DNA from: Thermohalobaculum sp039030715
GTDB lineage: Bacteria; Pseudomonadota; Alphaproteobacteria; Rhodobacterales; Rhodobacteraceae
Length of the DNA stretch: 64,000 nucleotides
NCBI GenBank assembly: GCA_039030715.1
Contig: JBCCDU010000006.1
Span: 1-64,000 of the forward strand
Reading direction: 5' to 3'
Below the pieces are notes generated by a model. It was not told the origin of the DNA. It did not search any database and saw only the letters and a program-made list of their open reading frames with translations. The position numbers and the translations under genes are program-made. Positions 1 through 8,947 of the stretch are shown here, piece after piece. Within the stretch, counting starts at the first letter, position 1, and each line of letters opens with the position of its first letter.

Positions 1-3000
1 AGTTGTTCATCATCGCGCGGAAGCCTGCGCCTTCCTTGTGCATGTCGATGAAGATCTCGCCGATGCGGCCATCTTCGAACTCGCCGGTATGGAGATAGAC
101 CTTGTGCCCGCCGACGACCGCCTTTTGGGTATAGCCCTTGCGGCGATGGGGCAGACGTTCGCGGTCCTTCTTGGCCTCCTGATAGATGATCTTCTCGACG
201 ATCTTTTCGGCAATCAAGGCGGGGGCGGCGGCTGGGGTCTCGGCGATCTCTTCGGCGGCATCCTCATCGATGATGCTGGCCGCCAGTGGTTGGCTGAGCT
301 TCGAGCCATCGCGATAAAGCGCGTTCGCCTTGATGCCGAGGCGCCAGGAGAGCAGATACGCCTCCTTGCAATCCTCGATGGTCGCATCGTTGGGCATGTT
401 GATGGTTTTCGAGATCGCGCCGGAGATGAAGGGCTGTGCGGCGGCCATCATGTTGATGTGGCTGTCCACGCTCAGGAACCGCTTGCCTTTCTTGCCGCAG
501 GGATTGGCGCAGTCGAAGACGTGATAATGCGCGGGGTCGAGGCCCGGCGCTCCCTCCAGCGTCATGGTTCCGCAAACATGGGTGTTGGCGGCCTCGATCT
601 CGGAGGCCGAGAAGCCCAGGAAGCTCAGCAGATCGAAGGAAGGGTTGGCGAGGTCCCCAGCACTGGCACCCAGAACATCCGTGCAGAACTCCGCCCCCAG
701 GGTCCACTGGTTGAAGACGAATTTGATGTCGAAGGCGGCGGCCAGGGCCTCCTCGACCTTCTCGATCTCGTCGGGGCCGAAGCTCAACGCAATCAGGCTC
801 TCGTGATTGATCCCCGGCGCGCCGCTGAGGGTGCCATGGCCCACCGCGTAATCGATGATCGTCTTGATCTGGTCGTCGCCATAACCGAGCGAGGTCAGTG
901 CCGCCGGTACTGCGCGGTTGATGATCTTGAAGTAGCCGCCACCGGCGAGCTTTTTGAATTTCACCAGGGCAAAGTCCGGTTCGATCCCGGTCGTGTCGCA
1001 ATCCATCACCAGTCCGATCGTCCCGGTGGGTGCGATCACGCTGGCCTGGGCGTTGCGGTATCCGTGCTGCTCTCCCAGCTCCAGCGCGCGGTCCCAAGAG
1101 GCCCGGGCACGCGCGATCAGGCGCGCGTCCGGGCAGTTGGCCGCATCCAGGGCGACAGGGAGGGTGGCGAGGGCCTCGTAACCCTCGGTTTCGGAATAGG
1201 CGGCACGGCGATGGTTGCGGATCACCCGCAGCATTTCCTCGGCGTTCTTGGCATGGCCTGGGAAGGCACCCAGTTCGCCCGCCATCTCGGCGGAGGTGGC
1301 ATAGGAGGTGCCGGTCAAGATCGCGGTCAGAGCACCGCAGATCGCGCGGCCCTGATCGCTGTCATACCCCAGACCCAGTGTCATGAGTAGGCCACCGATA
1401 TTGGCATAGCCGAGGCCCAGCGTGCGGTATTCATAAGAAAGCTGCGCGATCTCCTTCGATGGGAACTGCGCCATCGTGACGGAAACTTCCAGCGTCACGG
1501 TCCAGAGGCGGGTCGCGTGTTCGTAGGCCGCCACATCGAACTCGCCATCATGCAGGAAGGTCAGCAGGTTCAGCGAGGCCAGGTTGCAGGCCGTGTCATC
1601 CAGGAACATGTATTCCGAACAGGGGTTCGAGCCACGGATCGGACCGCTGTTCGGGCAGGTATGCCAATCATTGACCGTGTCATGATACTGCATGCCCGGG
1701 TCGGCGCAGGCCCAGGCCGCGTGGCCGATCTGGTCCCACAACTCGCGCGCCTTCACGGTGCGGGCAACCTCGCCATCCGTGCGGCGGATCAGTTCCCAAT
1801 CCGCATCTTCCGCCACTGCCTTCAGATAGGCATCCGTCACCCTGACGGAGTTGTTGGAGTTCTGGCCGGAAACGGTCAGATACGCCTCCGAGTCCCAATC
1901 GGTGTCAAAAACCGGGAACTCGATCGAGGCATAGCCTTGCCCCGCATACTGCATCACCCGCTGGACATAGTTTTCCGGGATCATCGCCTTGCGGGCGTCC
2001 TTGATCGCGGATTTCAGTTGCGGGTTTTTCTTGGGATCGACCGCATCGTTGATGTCGCCATCCCAAGCGTTGATCGCGCCCATCACCGCGTTCAGCTTCT
2101 GCTCATGCGCCTTGGAGCCTGCGACCAGGGCAGCCACCTTCTGCTCTTCGCGGACCTTCCAGTTGATGAAGGTTTCGATATCCGGGTGATCCATATCGCA
2201 GATCACCATCTTGGCCGCGCGCCGGGTGGTGCCGCCGGACTTGATCGCGCCCGCCGCCCGGTCGCCGATCTTCAGGAAGCTCATCAGGCCGGAGGACTTG
2301 CCGCCCCCGCCCAGCGGTTCGTTCTCGCCCCGCAGATGGCTGAAATTGGTGCCCGTGCCGGAACCGTATTTGAACAGCCGTGCCTCGCGGGTCCAGAGAT
2401 CCATGATCCCGCCTTCGTTCACCAGATCGTCCTTCACCCCCTGGATGAAGCAGGCATGGGGCTGGGGATGCTCGTAGGCACTGTCGGACTTCACCAGTTT
2501 GCCGGTTTTGAAATCCACATAATAGTGACCCTGGCTGGGTCCATCGATACCATAGGCCCAGTGCAGACCCGTGTTAAACCACTGGGGGGAGTTTGGCGCC
2601 GCCATCTGTTTCGCGAGCATGAACCGCATTTCGTCGAAATAGGCCTGGGCATCGTCCTCGGTGGTGAAGTAGCCGCCCTTCCATCCCCAATAGGTCCAGG
2701 CACCTGCCAGCCGGTCGAAGACCTGCGAGGCGGAACCTTCACCGCCATAGCGCTGATCCTCGGGCAGTTTCCTCAGTGCCTTCTCGTCGGGGACCGAGCG
2801 CCAAAGGAACTCGGGCACGCCCTTTTCCTTCACCTTTTTCAGGCGTGTCGCGACACCGGCCTTGCGAAAATACTTTTGCGCCAGCACGTCCGAAGCGACC
2901 TGGCTCCATGCCTCAGGCACATCGAAGGCATCCAGCTTGAATACCACAGACCCATCGGGGTTGCGGATTTCGGAATTGGCCTTGCGAAAGGCGATCGCCG

Positions 3001-3046
3001 CATAGGGGGATTTGCCTGCCTCGGTGAATACGCGGTCGATTTGCAT
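1..3046 (-). CDS. nrdJ: Adenosylcobalamin-dependent (class II) ribonucleoside-diphosphate reductase, 3' end outside the window
   Basis: The enzyme reduces ribonucleoside diphosphates to deoxyribonucleotides in the cytoplasm, using a radical made from coenzyme B12, so it works with or without oxygen. Translating the minus strand from the ATG at 3046 gives 1015 codons with no stop. Family motifs are visible: APNSPQWFNTGL near residue 145, a glycine-rich GGGGKSSGLMSF near 240, and GSNPCSEYMFLDDTACNL near 475. At the window edge the frame still reads GRIGEIFIDMHKEGAGFRAM, typical of the C-terminal region, so about 200 residues are probably missing. Two long plus-strand frames over this gene are antisense shadows. 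An NrdR-like box lies upstream. No other reductase class is visible in the window. Confidence 0.96.
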   Translation of the reverse strand, partial: MQIDRVFTEAGKSPYAAIAFRKANSEIRNPDGSVVFKLDAFDVPEAWSQVASDVLAQKYFRKAGVATRLKKVKEKGVPEFLWRSVPDEKALRKLPEDQRYGGEGSASQVFDRLAGAWTYWGWKGGYFTTEDDAQAYFDEMRFMLAKQMAAPNSPQWFNTGLHWAYGIDGPSQGHYYVDFKTGKLVKSDSAYEHPQPHACFIQGVKDDLVNEGGIMDLWTREARLFKYGSGTGTNFSHLRGENEPLGGGGKSSGLMSFLKIGDRAAGAIKSGGTTRRAAKMVICDMDHPDIETFINWKVREEQKVAALVAGSKAHEQKLNAVMGAINAWDGDINDAVDPKKNPQLKSAIKDARKAMIPENYVQRVMQYAGQGYASIEFPVFDTDWDSEAYLTVSGQNSNNSVRVTDAYLKAVAEDADWELIRRTDGEVARTVKARELWDQIGHAAWACADPGMQYHDTVNDWHTCPNSGPIRGSNPCSEYMFLDDTACNLASLNLLTFLHDGEFDVAAYEHATRLWTVTLEVSVTMAQFPSKEIAQLSYEYRTLGLGYANIGGLLMTLGLGYDSDQGRAICGALTAILTGTSYATSAEMAGELGAFPGHAKNAEEMLRVIRNHRRAAYSETEGYEALATLPVALDAANCPDARLIARARASWDRALELGEQHGYRNAQASVIAPTGTIGLVMDCDTTGIEPDFALVKFKKLAGGGYFKIINRAVPAALTSLGYGDDQIKTIIDYAVGHGTLSGAPGINHESLIALSFGPDEIEKVEEALAAAFDIKFVFNQWTLGAEFCTDVLGASAGDLANPSFDLLSFLGFSASEIEAANTHVCGTMTLEGAPGLDPAHYHVFDCANPCGKKGKRFLSVDSHINMMAAAQPFISGAISKTINMPNDATIEDCKEAYLLSWRLGIKANALYRDGSKLSQPLAASIIDEDAAEEIAETPAAAPALIAEKIVEKIIYQEAKKDRERLPHRRKGYTQKAVVGGHKVYLHTGEFEDGRIGEIFIDMHKEGAGFRAMMNN

Positions 3047-3202
3047 CCGTCTGGTCCCTCGTCGTTTCTTGTGGTCCCACGCGGGGACATGGTTTCTGTC
3101 CAGCGCTTATGGGGCGCCGTTCCCCCGGATGCTGGCCCCAGGGCAATCTGTCTTTTCGTAGTCAGCGGTCCCCAACACACGACCCCCGATATGCAGGGAC
3201 GA

Positions 3203-3218
3203 ACACTAAATATTGTGG
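3203..3218. promoter_or_regulatory. NrdR-box-like palindrome upstream of nrdJ
   Basis: The 16 bases ACACTAAATATTGTGG match the NrdR box (acaCwAtATaTwGtgt) at 14 of 16 positions, including the core C, A, AT and G. NrdR is a zinc/ATP-cone repressor of ribonucleotide reductase genes. The box lies 157 bases upstream of the nrdJ ATG and just downstream of a possible promoter. NrdR boxes usually occur in pairs about 31-32 bases apart. I found no convincing second copy. Confidence 0.6.
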
Positions 3219-3238
3219 TCTCGAACGCTGCGGCCACC

Positions 3239-3266
3239 ACTCTATGACAGAGTCACGACAGGTCAA
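3239..3266 (-). promoter_or_regulatory. Possible sigma-70-type promoter for nrdJ
   Basis: Read on the minus strand there is TTGACC, a 16-base spacer, then TAGAGT. A transcript starting near 3232 would run across the NrdR-like box and carry a leader of about 185 bases. The rest of the 298-base gap 3047-3344 shows only short inverted repeats and no gene. The -10 match is weak. Confidence 0.35.
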
Positions 3267-3344
3267 CGCATTTTTGTAGCGATTTGGCCAGATTTTGTGG
3301 TTGACCTTTGTGGAGTGTCAACAGCTTGAGGAACGAAGCAGGAA

Positions 3345-5189
3345 CTAGCGCTGCATTCCTTGCTCAACGGCTCGACCCATCGCGGTCACGGGCGCGCCGC
3401 CCTGCCAGATCGGGTCCACGCAGCCCTGCTCGCCCAGAGCATTCAGGGCCGTTTCGGTCGAGAAAAAGAAGGCCCCACCTTGAACATCGCTGGGATAGTT
3501 CGGGTCGATCAGGTCGTTCCGGCGCCCGGACATCCAGGTTTGCCCTCGTTCCAGCAGTTGCGGGCCGGACCAGCCGCCCATCATCGGTCGGCGGTTGTGA
3601 AAGAACCCAACGTCGGCACCGCCAAAGACTGGCAGCGCGTCCGAAAGCATGCCGATCGTGTCCGATTCGATCTCGACTTCGACCAGCAACAGGCGCAGAC
3701 GATCCGAGAGAGCGACCCGGCGATATACCTCCGGGTCGGTCTGGATGCGCTTCAGGCCGCTCTCATCCCCAGCGGCGATGCACCAGCCGGTGACCTGCAC
3801 CATGCCCCGCATCTCGACCACTTTGGAGGACGTGACCGCCATCGCCACCTCGGGCGGCAGTTCAGCCTCGTAGGTCGCGCCCAGTTTCGGCGGTTCGGCA
3901 TCGCGCGGATCCTCGAGATACTGAAACAGCAGATTGATTTTGGCAAAACGCGGCGGCAGCCAGGGCAGCGGCTCGACCAGGGGCTTATCGCTGTCGTTCG
4001 CCGACTGCCCCAATGCTGCGAGTTGCAACGGCAAGACCAATTCTTCCGTCGTCCCGTCCAATCCCGGCGCAGCCTTGGGTGGCGCGGTTTCGGAAATCGT
4101 TGGCTCCCGCATGTCCAGCAGCATCCGTGTTGCGCCATTGGAGAGCGCCGGCGGCGGTACGATATCGATCTGCGGCGCGGCACCCGCCGGCTGATATGAC
4201 AGCGCCGCGAGCAGTACCGGCGCCTCCTGCGGGCTATCGAAGCGCGAGAGATCCGTGCCGGTCCGCACACCGGACCGGATGATCACGTCGCCATCGGTCA
4301 GCGACGGCAGGACCGAGCGGGCGGGCAGAAGCGCATCGCCCAGCAGGGCCTCGTCGATTGCCGAGGGTTGATCGCCACGCGGCGCGGGGATCGGAACGAA
4401 GGCCACGGTCTGTTGACCCAAGAACTCCGGCTCGGCGACTGTTACTTCGGACGTCGGAGCGACGGGCCGCAAACTGACCGGAGCTTCCTCCGCCGGGGCG
4501 ACGCTGGCGATATCGCTGATCTCGCTCTCGGTCGTCGCCTCAGGGTCGATCGAACGCAGGGCGATGGGCAGGTCCACACGATCGGTCAAATCGCTCAACG
4601 CAACCACCGACAATGCAGCCCAACAGGCCGCGATCCCCCAGGTCATGCGCCGGGGCCACGAGCCGCTGCGCGTCGCCATGAAACCGAAAAACGCCATCCC
4701 CGCGCCAATGGAGGCTGCAAGGACCCAGATCCAGCGCACCGGCGCCTCGGCCCCCAGGAAAATCTGCAATTGCGGAATCAGCAGCCTTGCGGCGAGGGCA
4801 TAGGCGCCGATCGCCAGTACAAACCAGCTCCAGTGGCCGAAACGCTCCCACCGCGCGCGCCAGACCGCACCGAACGAGCGGCGCGCGGTTTTGGGCGCGC
4901 CCTCCCTACTACGCGGCGCCGGTTGGGGTCGCGCACGTAAGGGCTCTCGCCGGAGAACGTAGAGCGGGTCGCCCTGTGCCAACGGATCGCCGGGCGCCAC
5001 CAACGGCACCACGCGGCCCGTATGGGCCGAGCGCACGGTCTGCTTTCCGTCCTGGGTGACATAGGTCAGCACCGGGTCTTCCGAACGCACCCAGGTTCCC
5101 GGGCGCTGATGAACTTCCAGCACCTCCGCACGGACCAACTGCTGGGACCACGGCATCTTGACCGTCAGTTTGCGAACCGACTCCGACAT
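3345..5189 (-). CDS. Membrane protein of unknown function with a lipoyl/biotinyl-like N-terminus
   Basis: This 614-residue protein is not a family I recognise. Residues 18-78 resemble a lipoyl/biotinyl-type beta sandwich like the flanks of HlyD adaptors. Three hydrophobic segments follow at about 119-141, 152-172 and 182-199. The remaining 400 residues are proline- and alanine-rich, then become a more ordered C-terminal domain with FFHNRRPMMGGW and a single late cysteine (LGEQGCVDPIW). I chose ATG 5189 over an in-frame GTG at 5201. AGGGAG lies 13 bases before the ATG but only one base before the GTG. It stands alone: the gap to nrdJ is 298 bases and the gap to the GNAT gene is 62. Confidence 0.8.
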   Translation of the reverse strand: MSESVRKLTVKMPWSQQLVRAEVLEVHQRPGTWVRSEDPVLTYVTQDGKQTVRSAHTGRVVPLVAPGDPLAQGDPLYVLRREPLRARPQPAPRSREGAPKTARRSFGAVWRARWERFGHWSWFVLAIGAYALAARLLIPQLQIFLGAEAPVRWIWVLAASIGAGMAFFGFMATRSGSWPRRMTWGIAACWAALSVVALSDLTDRVDLPIALRSIDPEATTESEISDIASVAPAEEAPVSLRPVAPTSEVTVAEPEFLGQQTVAFVPIPAPRGDQPSAIDEALLGDALLPARSVLPSLTDGDVIIRSGVRTGTDLSRFDSPQEAPVLLAALSYQPAGAAPQIDIVPPPALSNGATRMLLDMREPTISETAPPKAAPGLDGTTEELVLPLQLAALGQSANDSDKPLVEPLPWLPPRFAKINLLFQYLEDPRDAEPPKLGATYEAELPPEVAMAVTSSKVVEMRGMVQVTGWCIAAGDESGLKRIQTDPEVYRRVALSDRLRLLLVEVEIESDTIGMLSDALPVFGGADVGFFHNRRPMMGGWSGPQLLERGQTWMSGRRNDLIDPNYPSDVQGGAFFFSTETALNALGEQGCVDPIWQGGAPVTAMGRAVEQGMQR

Positions 5190-5251
5190 CTTAGGGTACA
5201 CACTCCCTACCCAAACCCTGCAACAGGCTACGCGACAGTACTTGCGAAAGC

Positions 5252-5803
5252 CTAACCCGGCCTCGCCCGCACCAGCACCCTGCTCGCCTCCTGGCGATGC
5301 TCCGGCGCAAAACCAACTTTCTGATAGAGCGGCAGAGCAGCCGCATGATCAAGTGTACATGTGTTCACAGTAATGCGAGAAACGCCCGGCATATCCCACG
5401 CCGTATGGACTGCGGTGGAAAGGAACCAATGCCCCAACCCGCGCCCAACCGCCTGGGGCATCAGACCGAAATAGGCGAGGTCGCAAACCCCATCTTTGGC
5501 GGTCGAGCGCGTGTCCAGCACAAAGAAACCGCCGGGCCAGCCATCGACCAGCAGGGTGTAAAGCGCGATCTGCGGGTCATGGACAAAGGCCGCCTGTTCG
5601 GCCTCGCTGACATCGAACCAGTCAGTCCATTCATGGGCCTCACCCACCGTGCCGTAGAGATAGAGGAAATAACCGACCGGAGGCTCATGCGCCCGCACCA
5701 GAGCCAGGTTGGCATTCAGCGGAGCCGGGGCCGGCGCGGCGGGCCTGCTATCCATCGCCAGATAGGTGATGGTGTATTCGATCCTGTCGCCAGCTTCGGC
5801 CAT
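5252..5803 (-). CDS. GNAT family N-acetyltransferase
   Basis: This 183-residue protein has the GNAT layout: a beta-rich N-terminus, LAYFGLMPQAVGRGLGHWFL as the acetyl-CoA-binding motif A (V-x-R-G-L-G), and a C-terminal YQKVGFAPEHR typical of motif B. It should transfer an acetyl group from acetyl-CoA to an amine that cannot be named from sequence. The start ATG shares its A with the TGA stop of sseA (TGATG), so the two are probably translationally coupled. An upstream in-frame start would lie inside sseA and is less likely. Confidence 0.85.
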   Translation of the reverse strand: MAEAGDRIEYTITYLAMDSRPAAPAPAPLNANLALVRAHEPPVGYFLYLYGTVGEAHEWTDWFDVSEAEQAAFVHDPQIALYTLLVDGWPGGFFVLDTRSTAKDGVCDLAYFGLMPQAVGRGLGHWFLSTAVHTAWDMPGVSRITVNTCTLDHAAALPLYQKVGFAPEHRQEASRVLVRARPG

Positions 5804-6654
5804 CAGCCAGTCTCGACCGCCAGATCCGGATACGAGCCCCACTCCACCCAGCTGCCATCGTAGAGCGCGTTGCGATTATGCCCGAGCCGCGCCAGCGCCA
5901 GGGTCAGAATCGCAGCCGTCACGCCGGAGCCGCAGGAGGTCACGATCGGCCGCGTTAGATCCACCCCGGCATCCGTGAAGATGGCCCGCAACTCATCGAC
6001 CGGCTTCATCGTCTGATCGTCGTTCAGCAGGCTGCGGTAATGCACGTTGATCGCACCGGGAATGTGGCCAGCACGCAGCCCGGGCCGGGGCTCGTCCTCC
6101 TCTCCCCGGAAGCGACCGGGAGAGCGGGCATCGACGATCTGCTCGTCGCGCAGCTTGGCCGAGCCGGCGATCTGCGTCACGTCGCGCACCAGGCCCGTGT
6201 TGCGTCGTCCGGTGAAATGACGTTCGCGGGGGTCGACCGTCTCGTCATCGGTCGGGCGCCCCTCGGCCAGCCATTTCGGCAAGCCACCGTCCAGCACGGC
6301 GACATCCGTGTGCCCGAAGACCCGGAACATCCACCAGGCACGCGCAGCGGAGAACAGTCCGGTCTGATCATAGACCACCACACGGTGCCCGTCGCCGATG
6401 CCCATCTTGCGCACCCGGCTGATGAACTTGTCGGTTGGAGGTAGCATGTGGGGCAGCGGCGACTTGGCATCCGCCACGTCGTCGATATCGAAAAACCGCG
6501 CGTTGGGTATATGTCCCGCCGCATACTCGGCGCGGGCGTCGCGTCCGGTATCGGGCATGTGCATGCTCGCATCCAGGATGCGGATATCGGGCGCGTTCAG
6601 GCGCTCGGCCAGCCAATCGGTCGAAACCAGAAGCTCGGGGTCGCTTGTCGGCAT
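5803..6654 (-). CDS. sseA: 3-mercaptopyruvate sulfurtransferase
   Basis: The protein has 283 residues and two rhodanese domains, about 8-130 and 160-280. The active-site loop reads CGSGVTA, which distinguishes mercaptopyruvate sulfurtransferases from thiosulfate rhodaneses (CRxGxR or CRxGxT). It moves sulfur from 3-mercaptopyruvate, a cysteine breakdown product, to thiol acceptors or cyanide. The inter-domain RSPGRFRGEEDEPRPGLRAG stretch is also typical. The length matches the family. It is the first gene of a coupled pair with the GNAT gene and lies 75 bases from the preceding gene. cysK, about 6 kb away, also concerns cysteine sulfur. Confidence 0.94.
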   Translation of the reverse strand: MPTSDPELLVSTDWLAERLNAPDIRILDASMHMPDTGRDARAEYAAGHIPNARFFDIDDVADAKSPLPHMLPPTDKFISRVRKMGIGDGHRVVVYDQTGLFSAARAWWMFRVFGHTDVAVLDGGLPKWLAEGRPTDDETVDPRERHFTGRRNTGLVRDVTQIAGSAKLRDEQIVDARSPGRFRGEEDEPRPGLRAGHIPGAINVHYRSLLNDDQTMKPVDELRAIFTDAGVDLTRPIVTSCGSGVTAAILTLALARLGHNRNALYDGSWVEWGSYPDLAVETG

Positions 6655-6729
6655 GGGGCTCCCTCGGATCGATTTGCTGACAGTATCTTCGTTTCATATC
6701 CGCCGATCCAGCGAACGGCAACAGCGCGC

Positions 6730-8226
6730 TCACTCCGGCCGGATCAGCGAGTTGATAGAGGCGAGCAACACCGCCGAGACGACCCAGCCCAGGATCTGGA
6801 ACACCCAGCTCGCCACCCATCCGACCGTGCCCCAGGGTCCGGTCGTGGCAGGCGCCCAGGCGGCCTCCTGCCCCAGATCCAGGATCGGGATGACCACATC
6901 CGCACCATAGGCCAATGCATTGAACGTCTCGTAATGGCGGCCGGGATAGCCATTGGCCCAGGCGATGTTCGGGCGCTCCATCTCCTGCACCGCCTTCCAT
7001 TCCGGCGAGTTCAGGATCACCGGCGTGTCGGGCGCCATCTGCCCGGCCTCCCAAACTTGCCAAAAGACCAGGGCCGCCAACAGGCTGAGGACCACCAGGG
7101 TGCGCAGGACCCTGAACGGGCGCAGGCCGAAGCCTGCCACCAGCTCGAACCCCCAATCCCTGAAGCCGAGCCAGAGCCGCCAGGCCCCGTTGGCGGCGCT
7201 GCGCCGGTCGGCGCGCAACAGCTTCTCCTTGACGAACAGCACCTCGCGCGCGTCTTCGCGGTGGCCCATCTCGCGAAACACGATGGCAAGCTGTTCATAG
7301 GGTTGCGGGCGGAAATCATCATAGTCCTGCCGTGCCAACCATTGCAGGCGCATGGTCGCCGTACATTGCGCTGCATTGCCGGAGAACGCACCATAGCGGC
7401 AGTTGTCCAGCCGCAACTGCTCGGCCTCCGGCCAGCAGGTCGGGTCGTCATTGATCCGGCTGACCGTGGCGCCGGTCAGCCGCAGCATACCGGTCAAGCC
7501 CATTTCGCCGCGCATGAAGATCGTCCCTTCGATCCGCGCCTTTTCCAGGTTCAGCGCCACCGCCTCGGGTGCCGCGAAGCGCCCGCCCGTGCAGTTGAGA
7601 TCGCCCCCGATCCGTGCGCTGAGCAGGCGAACGCTGCCCCGGACCGAGCAGCCATCGTTCAGCAGCACATGCCCGCCGATCCCGATGCGATCGGCGTGGA
7701 GGGCAGCCTCCGCCTCCTCCGCCACGAAACGCCCGGCGGTGCAGGAGAGATTGCCGCCGATCTCGGCGCCCAGCAGGCGCACCGGACCCATGGCGTGGAA
7801 CCCGTTGCGCAGGAAGACGTCGCTGCGGGTTTTCATTCCTTCGGCAAAAAGCCCCCGGTCCAACCGGCTGCCGCTGAGGCTGACCGCACCCAGATTGGCG
7901 TTGCGAAGGATCACCCGGTCCGGAAAGCAGCAATGGCCCAGACGCAGGTCGCGGCCCGAGTGATGGCCCTGCAAGTCCAAAGCCCCCTCGATCCAAGCAC
8001 CGGAGATGCGGATGCCACGTTCATGCAGCGGATATTGCGCATCACCGCCACGCATCGCCCAGGCGATCAGCTCTGCCCGGATGCGGGTATCGTCGTCGGA
8101 TGCGTCCGGCAACGCTGGCGCATCGGTCGGTTTGGCGCGCAGGTCGACATCGTCGCCTATCGGGAAACCCTCCAGGAGCTTCTTCTCGGCGGCACTGAGC
8201 GCCCCGAATGCGTCGAGCCCCGGCAT
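6730..8226 (-). CDS. Repeat-containing membrane protein of unknown function
   Basis: The 498-residue protein begins with a soluble region built from degenerate cassettes of about 50 residues. Clear copies read GPVRLLGAEIGGNLSCTAGRF and GSVRLLSARIGGDLNCTGGRF, near residues 144-165 and 195-215. The regular spacing suggests a beta-solenoid, each turn carrying a cysteine in an SC or NC pair. Two membrane segments follow, near 375-395 and at the extreme C-terminus. Similar proteins are sometimes labelled membrane-associated oxidoreductase, but I see no cofactor motif to support that. It starts 4 bases after the alaX stop, so it is co-transcribed with the channel/AlaX group. Confidence 0.82.
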   Translation of the reverse strand: MPGLDAFGALSAAEKKLLEGFPIGDDVDLRAKPTDAPALPDASDDDTRIRAELIAWAMRGGDAQYPLHERGIRISGAWIEGALDLQGHHSGRDLRLGHCCFPDRVILRNANLGAVSLSGSRLDRGLFAEGMKTRSDVFLRNGFHAMGPVRLLGAEIGGNLSCTAGRFVAEEAEAALHADRIGIGGHVLLNDGCSVRGSVRLLSARIGGDLNCTGGRFAAPEAVALNLEKARIEGTIFMRGEMGLTGMLRLTGATVSRINDDPTCWPEAEQLRLDNCRYGAFSGNAAQCTATMRLQWLARQDYDDFRPQPYEQLAIVFREMGHREDAREVLFVKEKLLRADRRSAANGAWRLWLGFRDWGFELVAGFGLRPFRVLRTLVVLSLLAALVFWQVWEAGQMAPDTPVILNSPEWKAVQEMERPNIAWANGYPGRHYETFNALAYGADVVIPILDLGQEAAWAPATTGPWGTVGWVASWVFQILGWVVSAVLLASINSLIRPE

Positions 8227-8230
8227 TCGC

Positions 8231-8947
8231 CTAATCCAAAAGGATCGAGACGCGGCGGTTCTGTTTGCCCTTCTTCTCGATCTTTCCGATTGTCAGCGTG
8301 CCAATCTTCGATGTGTCTGCCACATGCGTCCCTCCGCAGGGTTGCAGATCGACCGTGGTGTCGCCGGTGCCGATCCGTACCAGACGCACGCGTCCCTGCC
8401 CCATCGGTGGTTTGACCCGCATGGTCTTCACCAGACCCGGATTGGCCGCAAGCTCGTCATCCGTAATCCACTCGGTCGTGACCTTGTGCGCCTCGGATAT
8501 CAGAGCGTTCAGATGATCCTGCAGCGCCTGCTTGTCCTCTGGCGCCTCCGGCATATCGAAATCCAATCGCCCTTTCTGGGCGGTAATCGCGCCCCCGGTC
8601 ACCGGCAGCGGCACCACGACCGAGAGGAGATGCAGCCCGGTATGGCAGCGCATATGCCGATAGCGCCGCTCCCAATCGAGGACCGCCATCACCTTGGTAC
8701 CGACAGGGGGTGGCGAGGCCCCCTCCGCCGGTAAGTGCAGGATCGCATCACCATCAGACTTCACCGTGTCGGCAATTGCGGCTTCGCCACCGTCCCAAGA
8801 CAGCGCACCCGTATCCCCAGGCTGTCCGCCGCCGGTGGGGTAGAACACAGTCCGGTCAAGGATCACAGCGCCTTCGGCCGTTATGCCGGTCACCCGGGCC
8901 CGCGTTTCGCGCAGATATGGGTCATCGCGATAGAGCGTCTCTGTCAT
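8231..8947 (-). CDS. alaX: Alanyl-tRNA editing protein, AlaX type
   Basis: This 238-residue free-standing editing domain is related to the C-terminal editing domain of alanyl-tRNA synthetase. It hydrolyses Ser-tRNA(Ala) (and Gly-tRNA(Ala)) to stop mistranslation. The zinc site is complete: HTGLH (His102, His106) and CGGTHV (Cys and His near 203 and 207). The FYPTGGGQPGD motif near residues 35-45 is also diagnostic. The start ATG overlaps the TGA of the preceding gene (ATGA), which supports it. It lies in an operon with an MscS-type channel, an exported protein and a repeat membrane protein. Confidence 0.93.
   Translation of the reverse strand: MTETLYRDDPYLRETRARVTGITAEGAVILDRTVFYPTGGGQPGDTGALSWDGGEAAIADTVKSDGDAILHLPAEGASPPPVGTKVMAVLDWERRYRHMRCHTGLHLLSVVVPLPVTGGAITAQKGRLDFDMPEAPEDKQALQDHLNALISEAHKVTTEWITDDELAANPGLVKTMRVKPPMGQGRVRLVRIGTGDTTVDLQPCGGTHVADTSKIGTLTIGKIEKKGKQNRRVSILLD

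Noticed and set aside
38..1390. A 450-codon open frame on the plus strand
   Set aside because: It lies wholly antisense to nrdJ, whose minus-strand translation has strong family motifs. High GC creates such mirror frames.
3061..3200. Cobalamin riboswitch upstream of nrdJ
   Set aside because: I could not find the conserved B12-box or the expected multi-stem core. B12 riboswitches normally sit before transport or synthesis genes or B12-independent isozymes.
1517..3247. A 576-codon open frame on the plus strand
   Set aside because: It is also antisense to nrdJ and lacks any recognisable domain.
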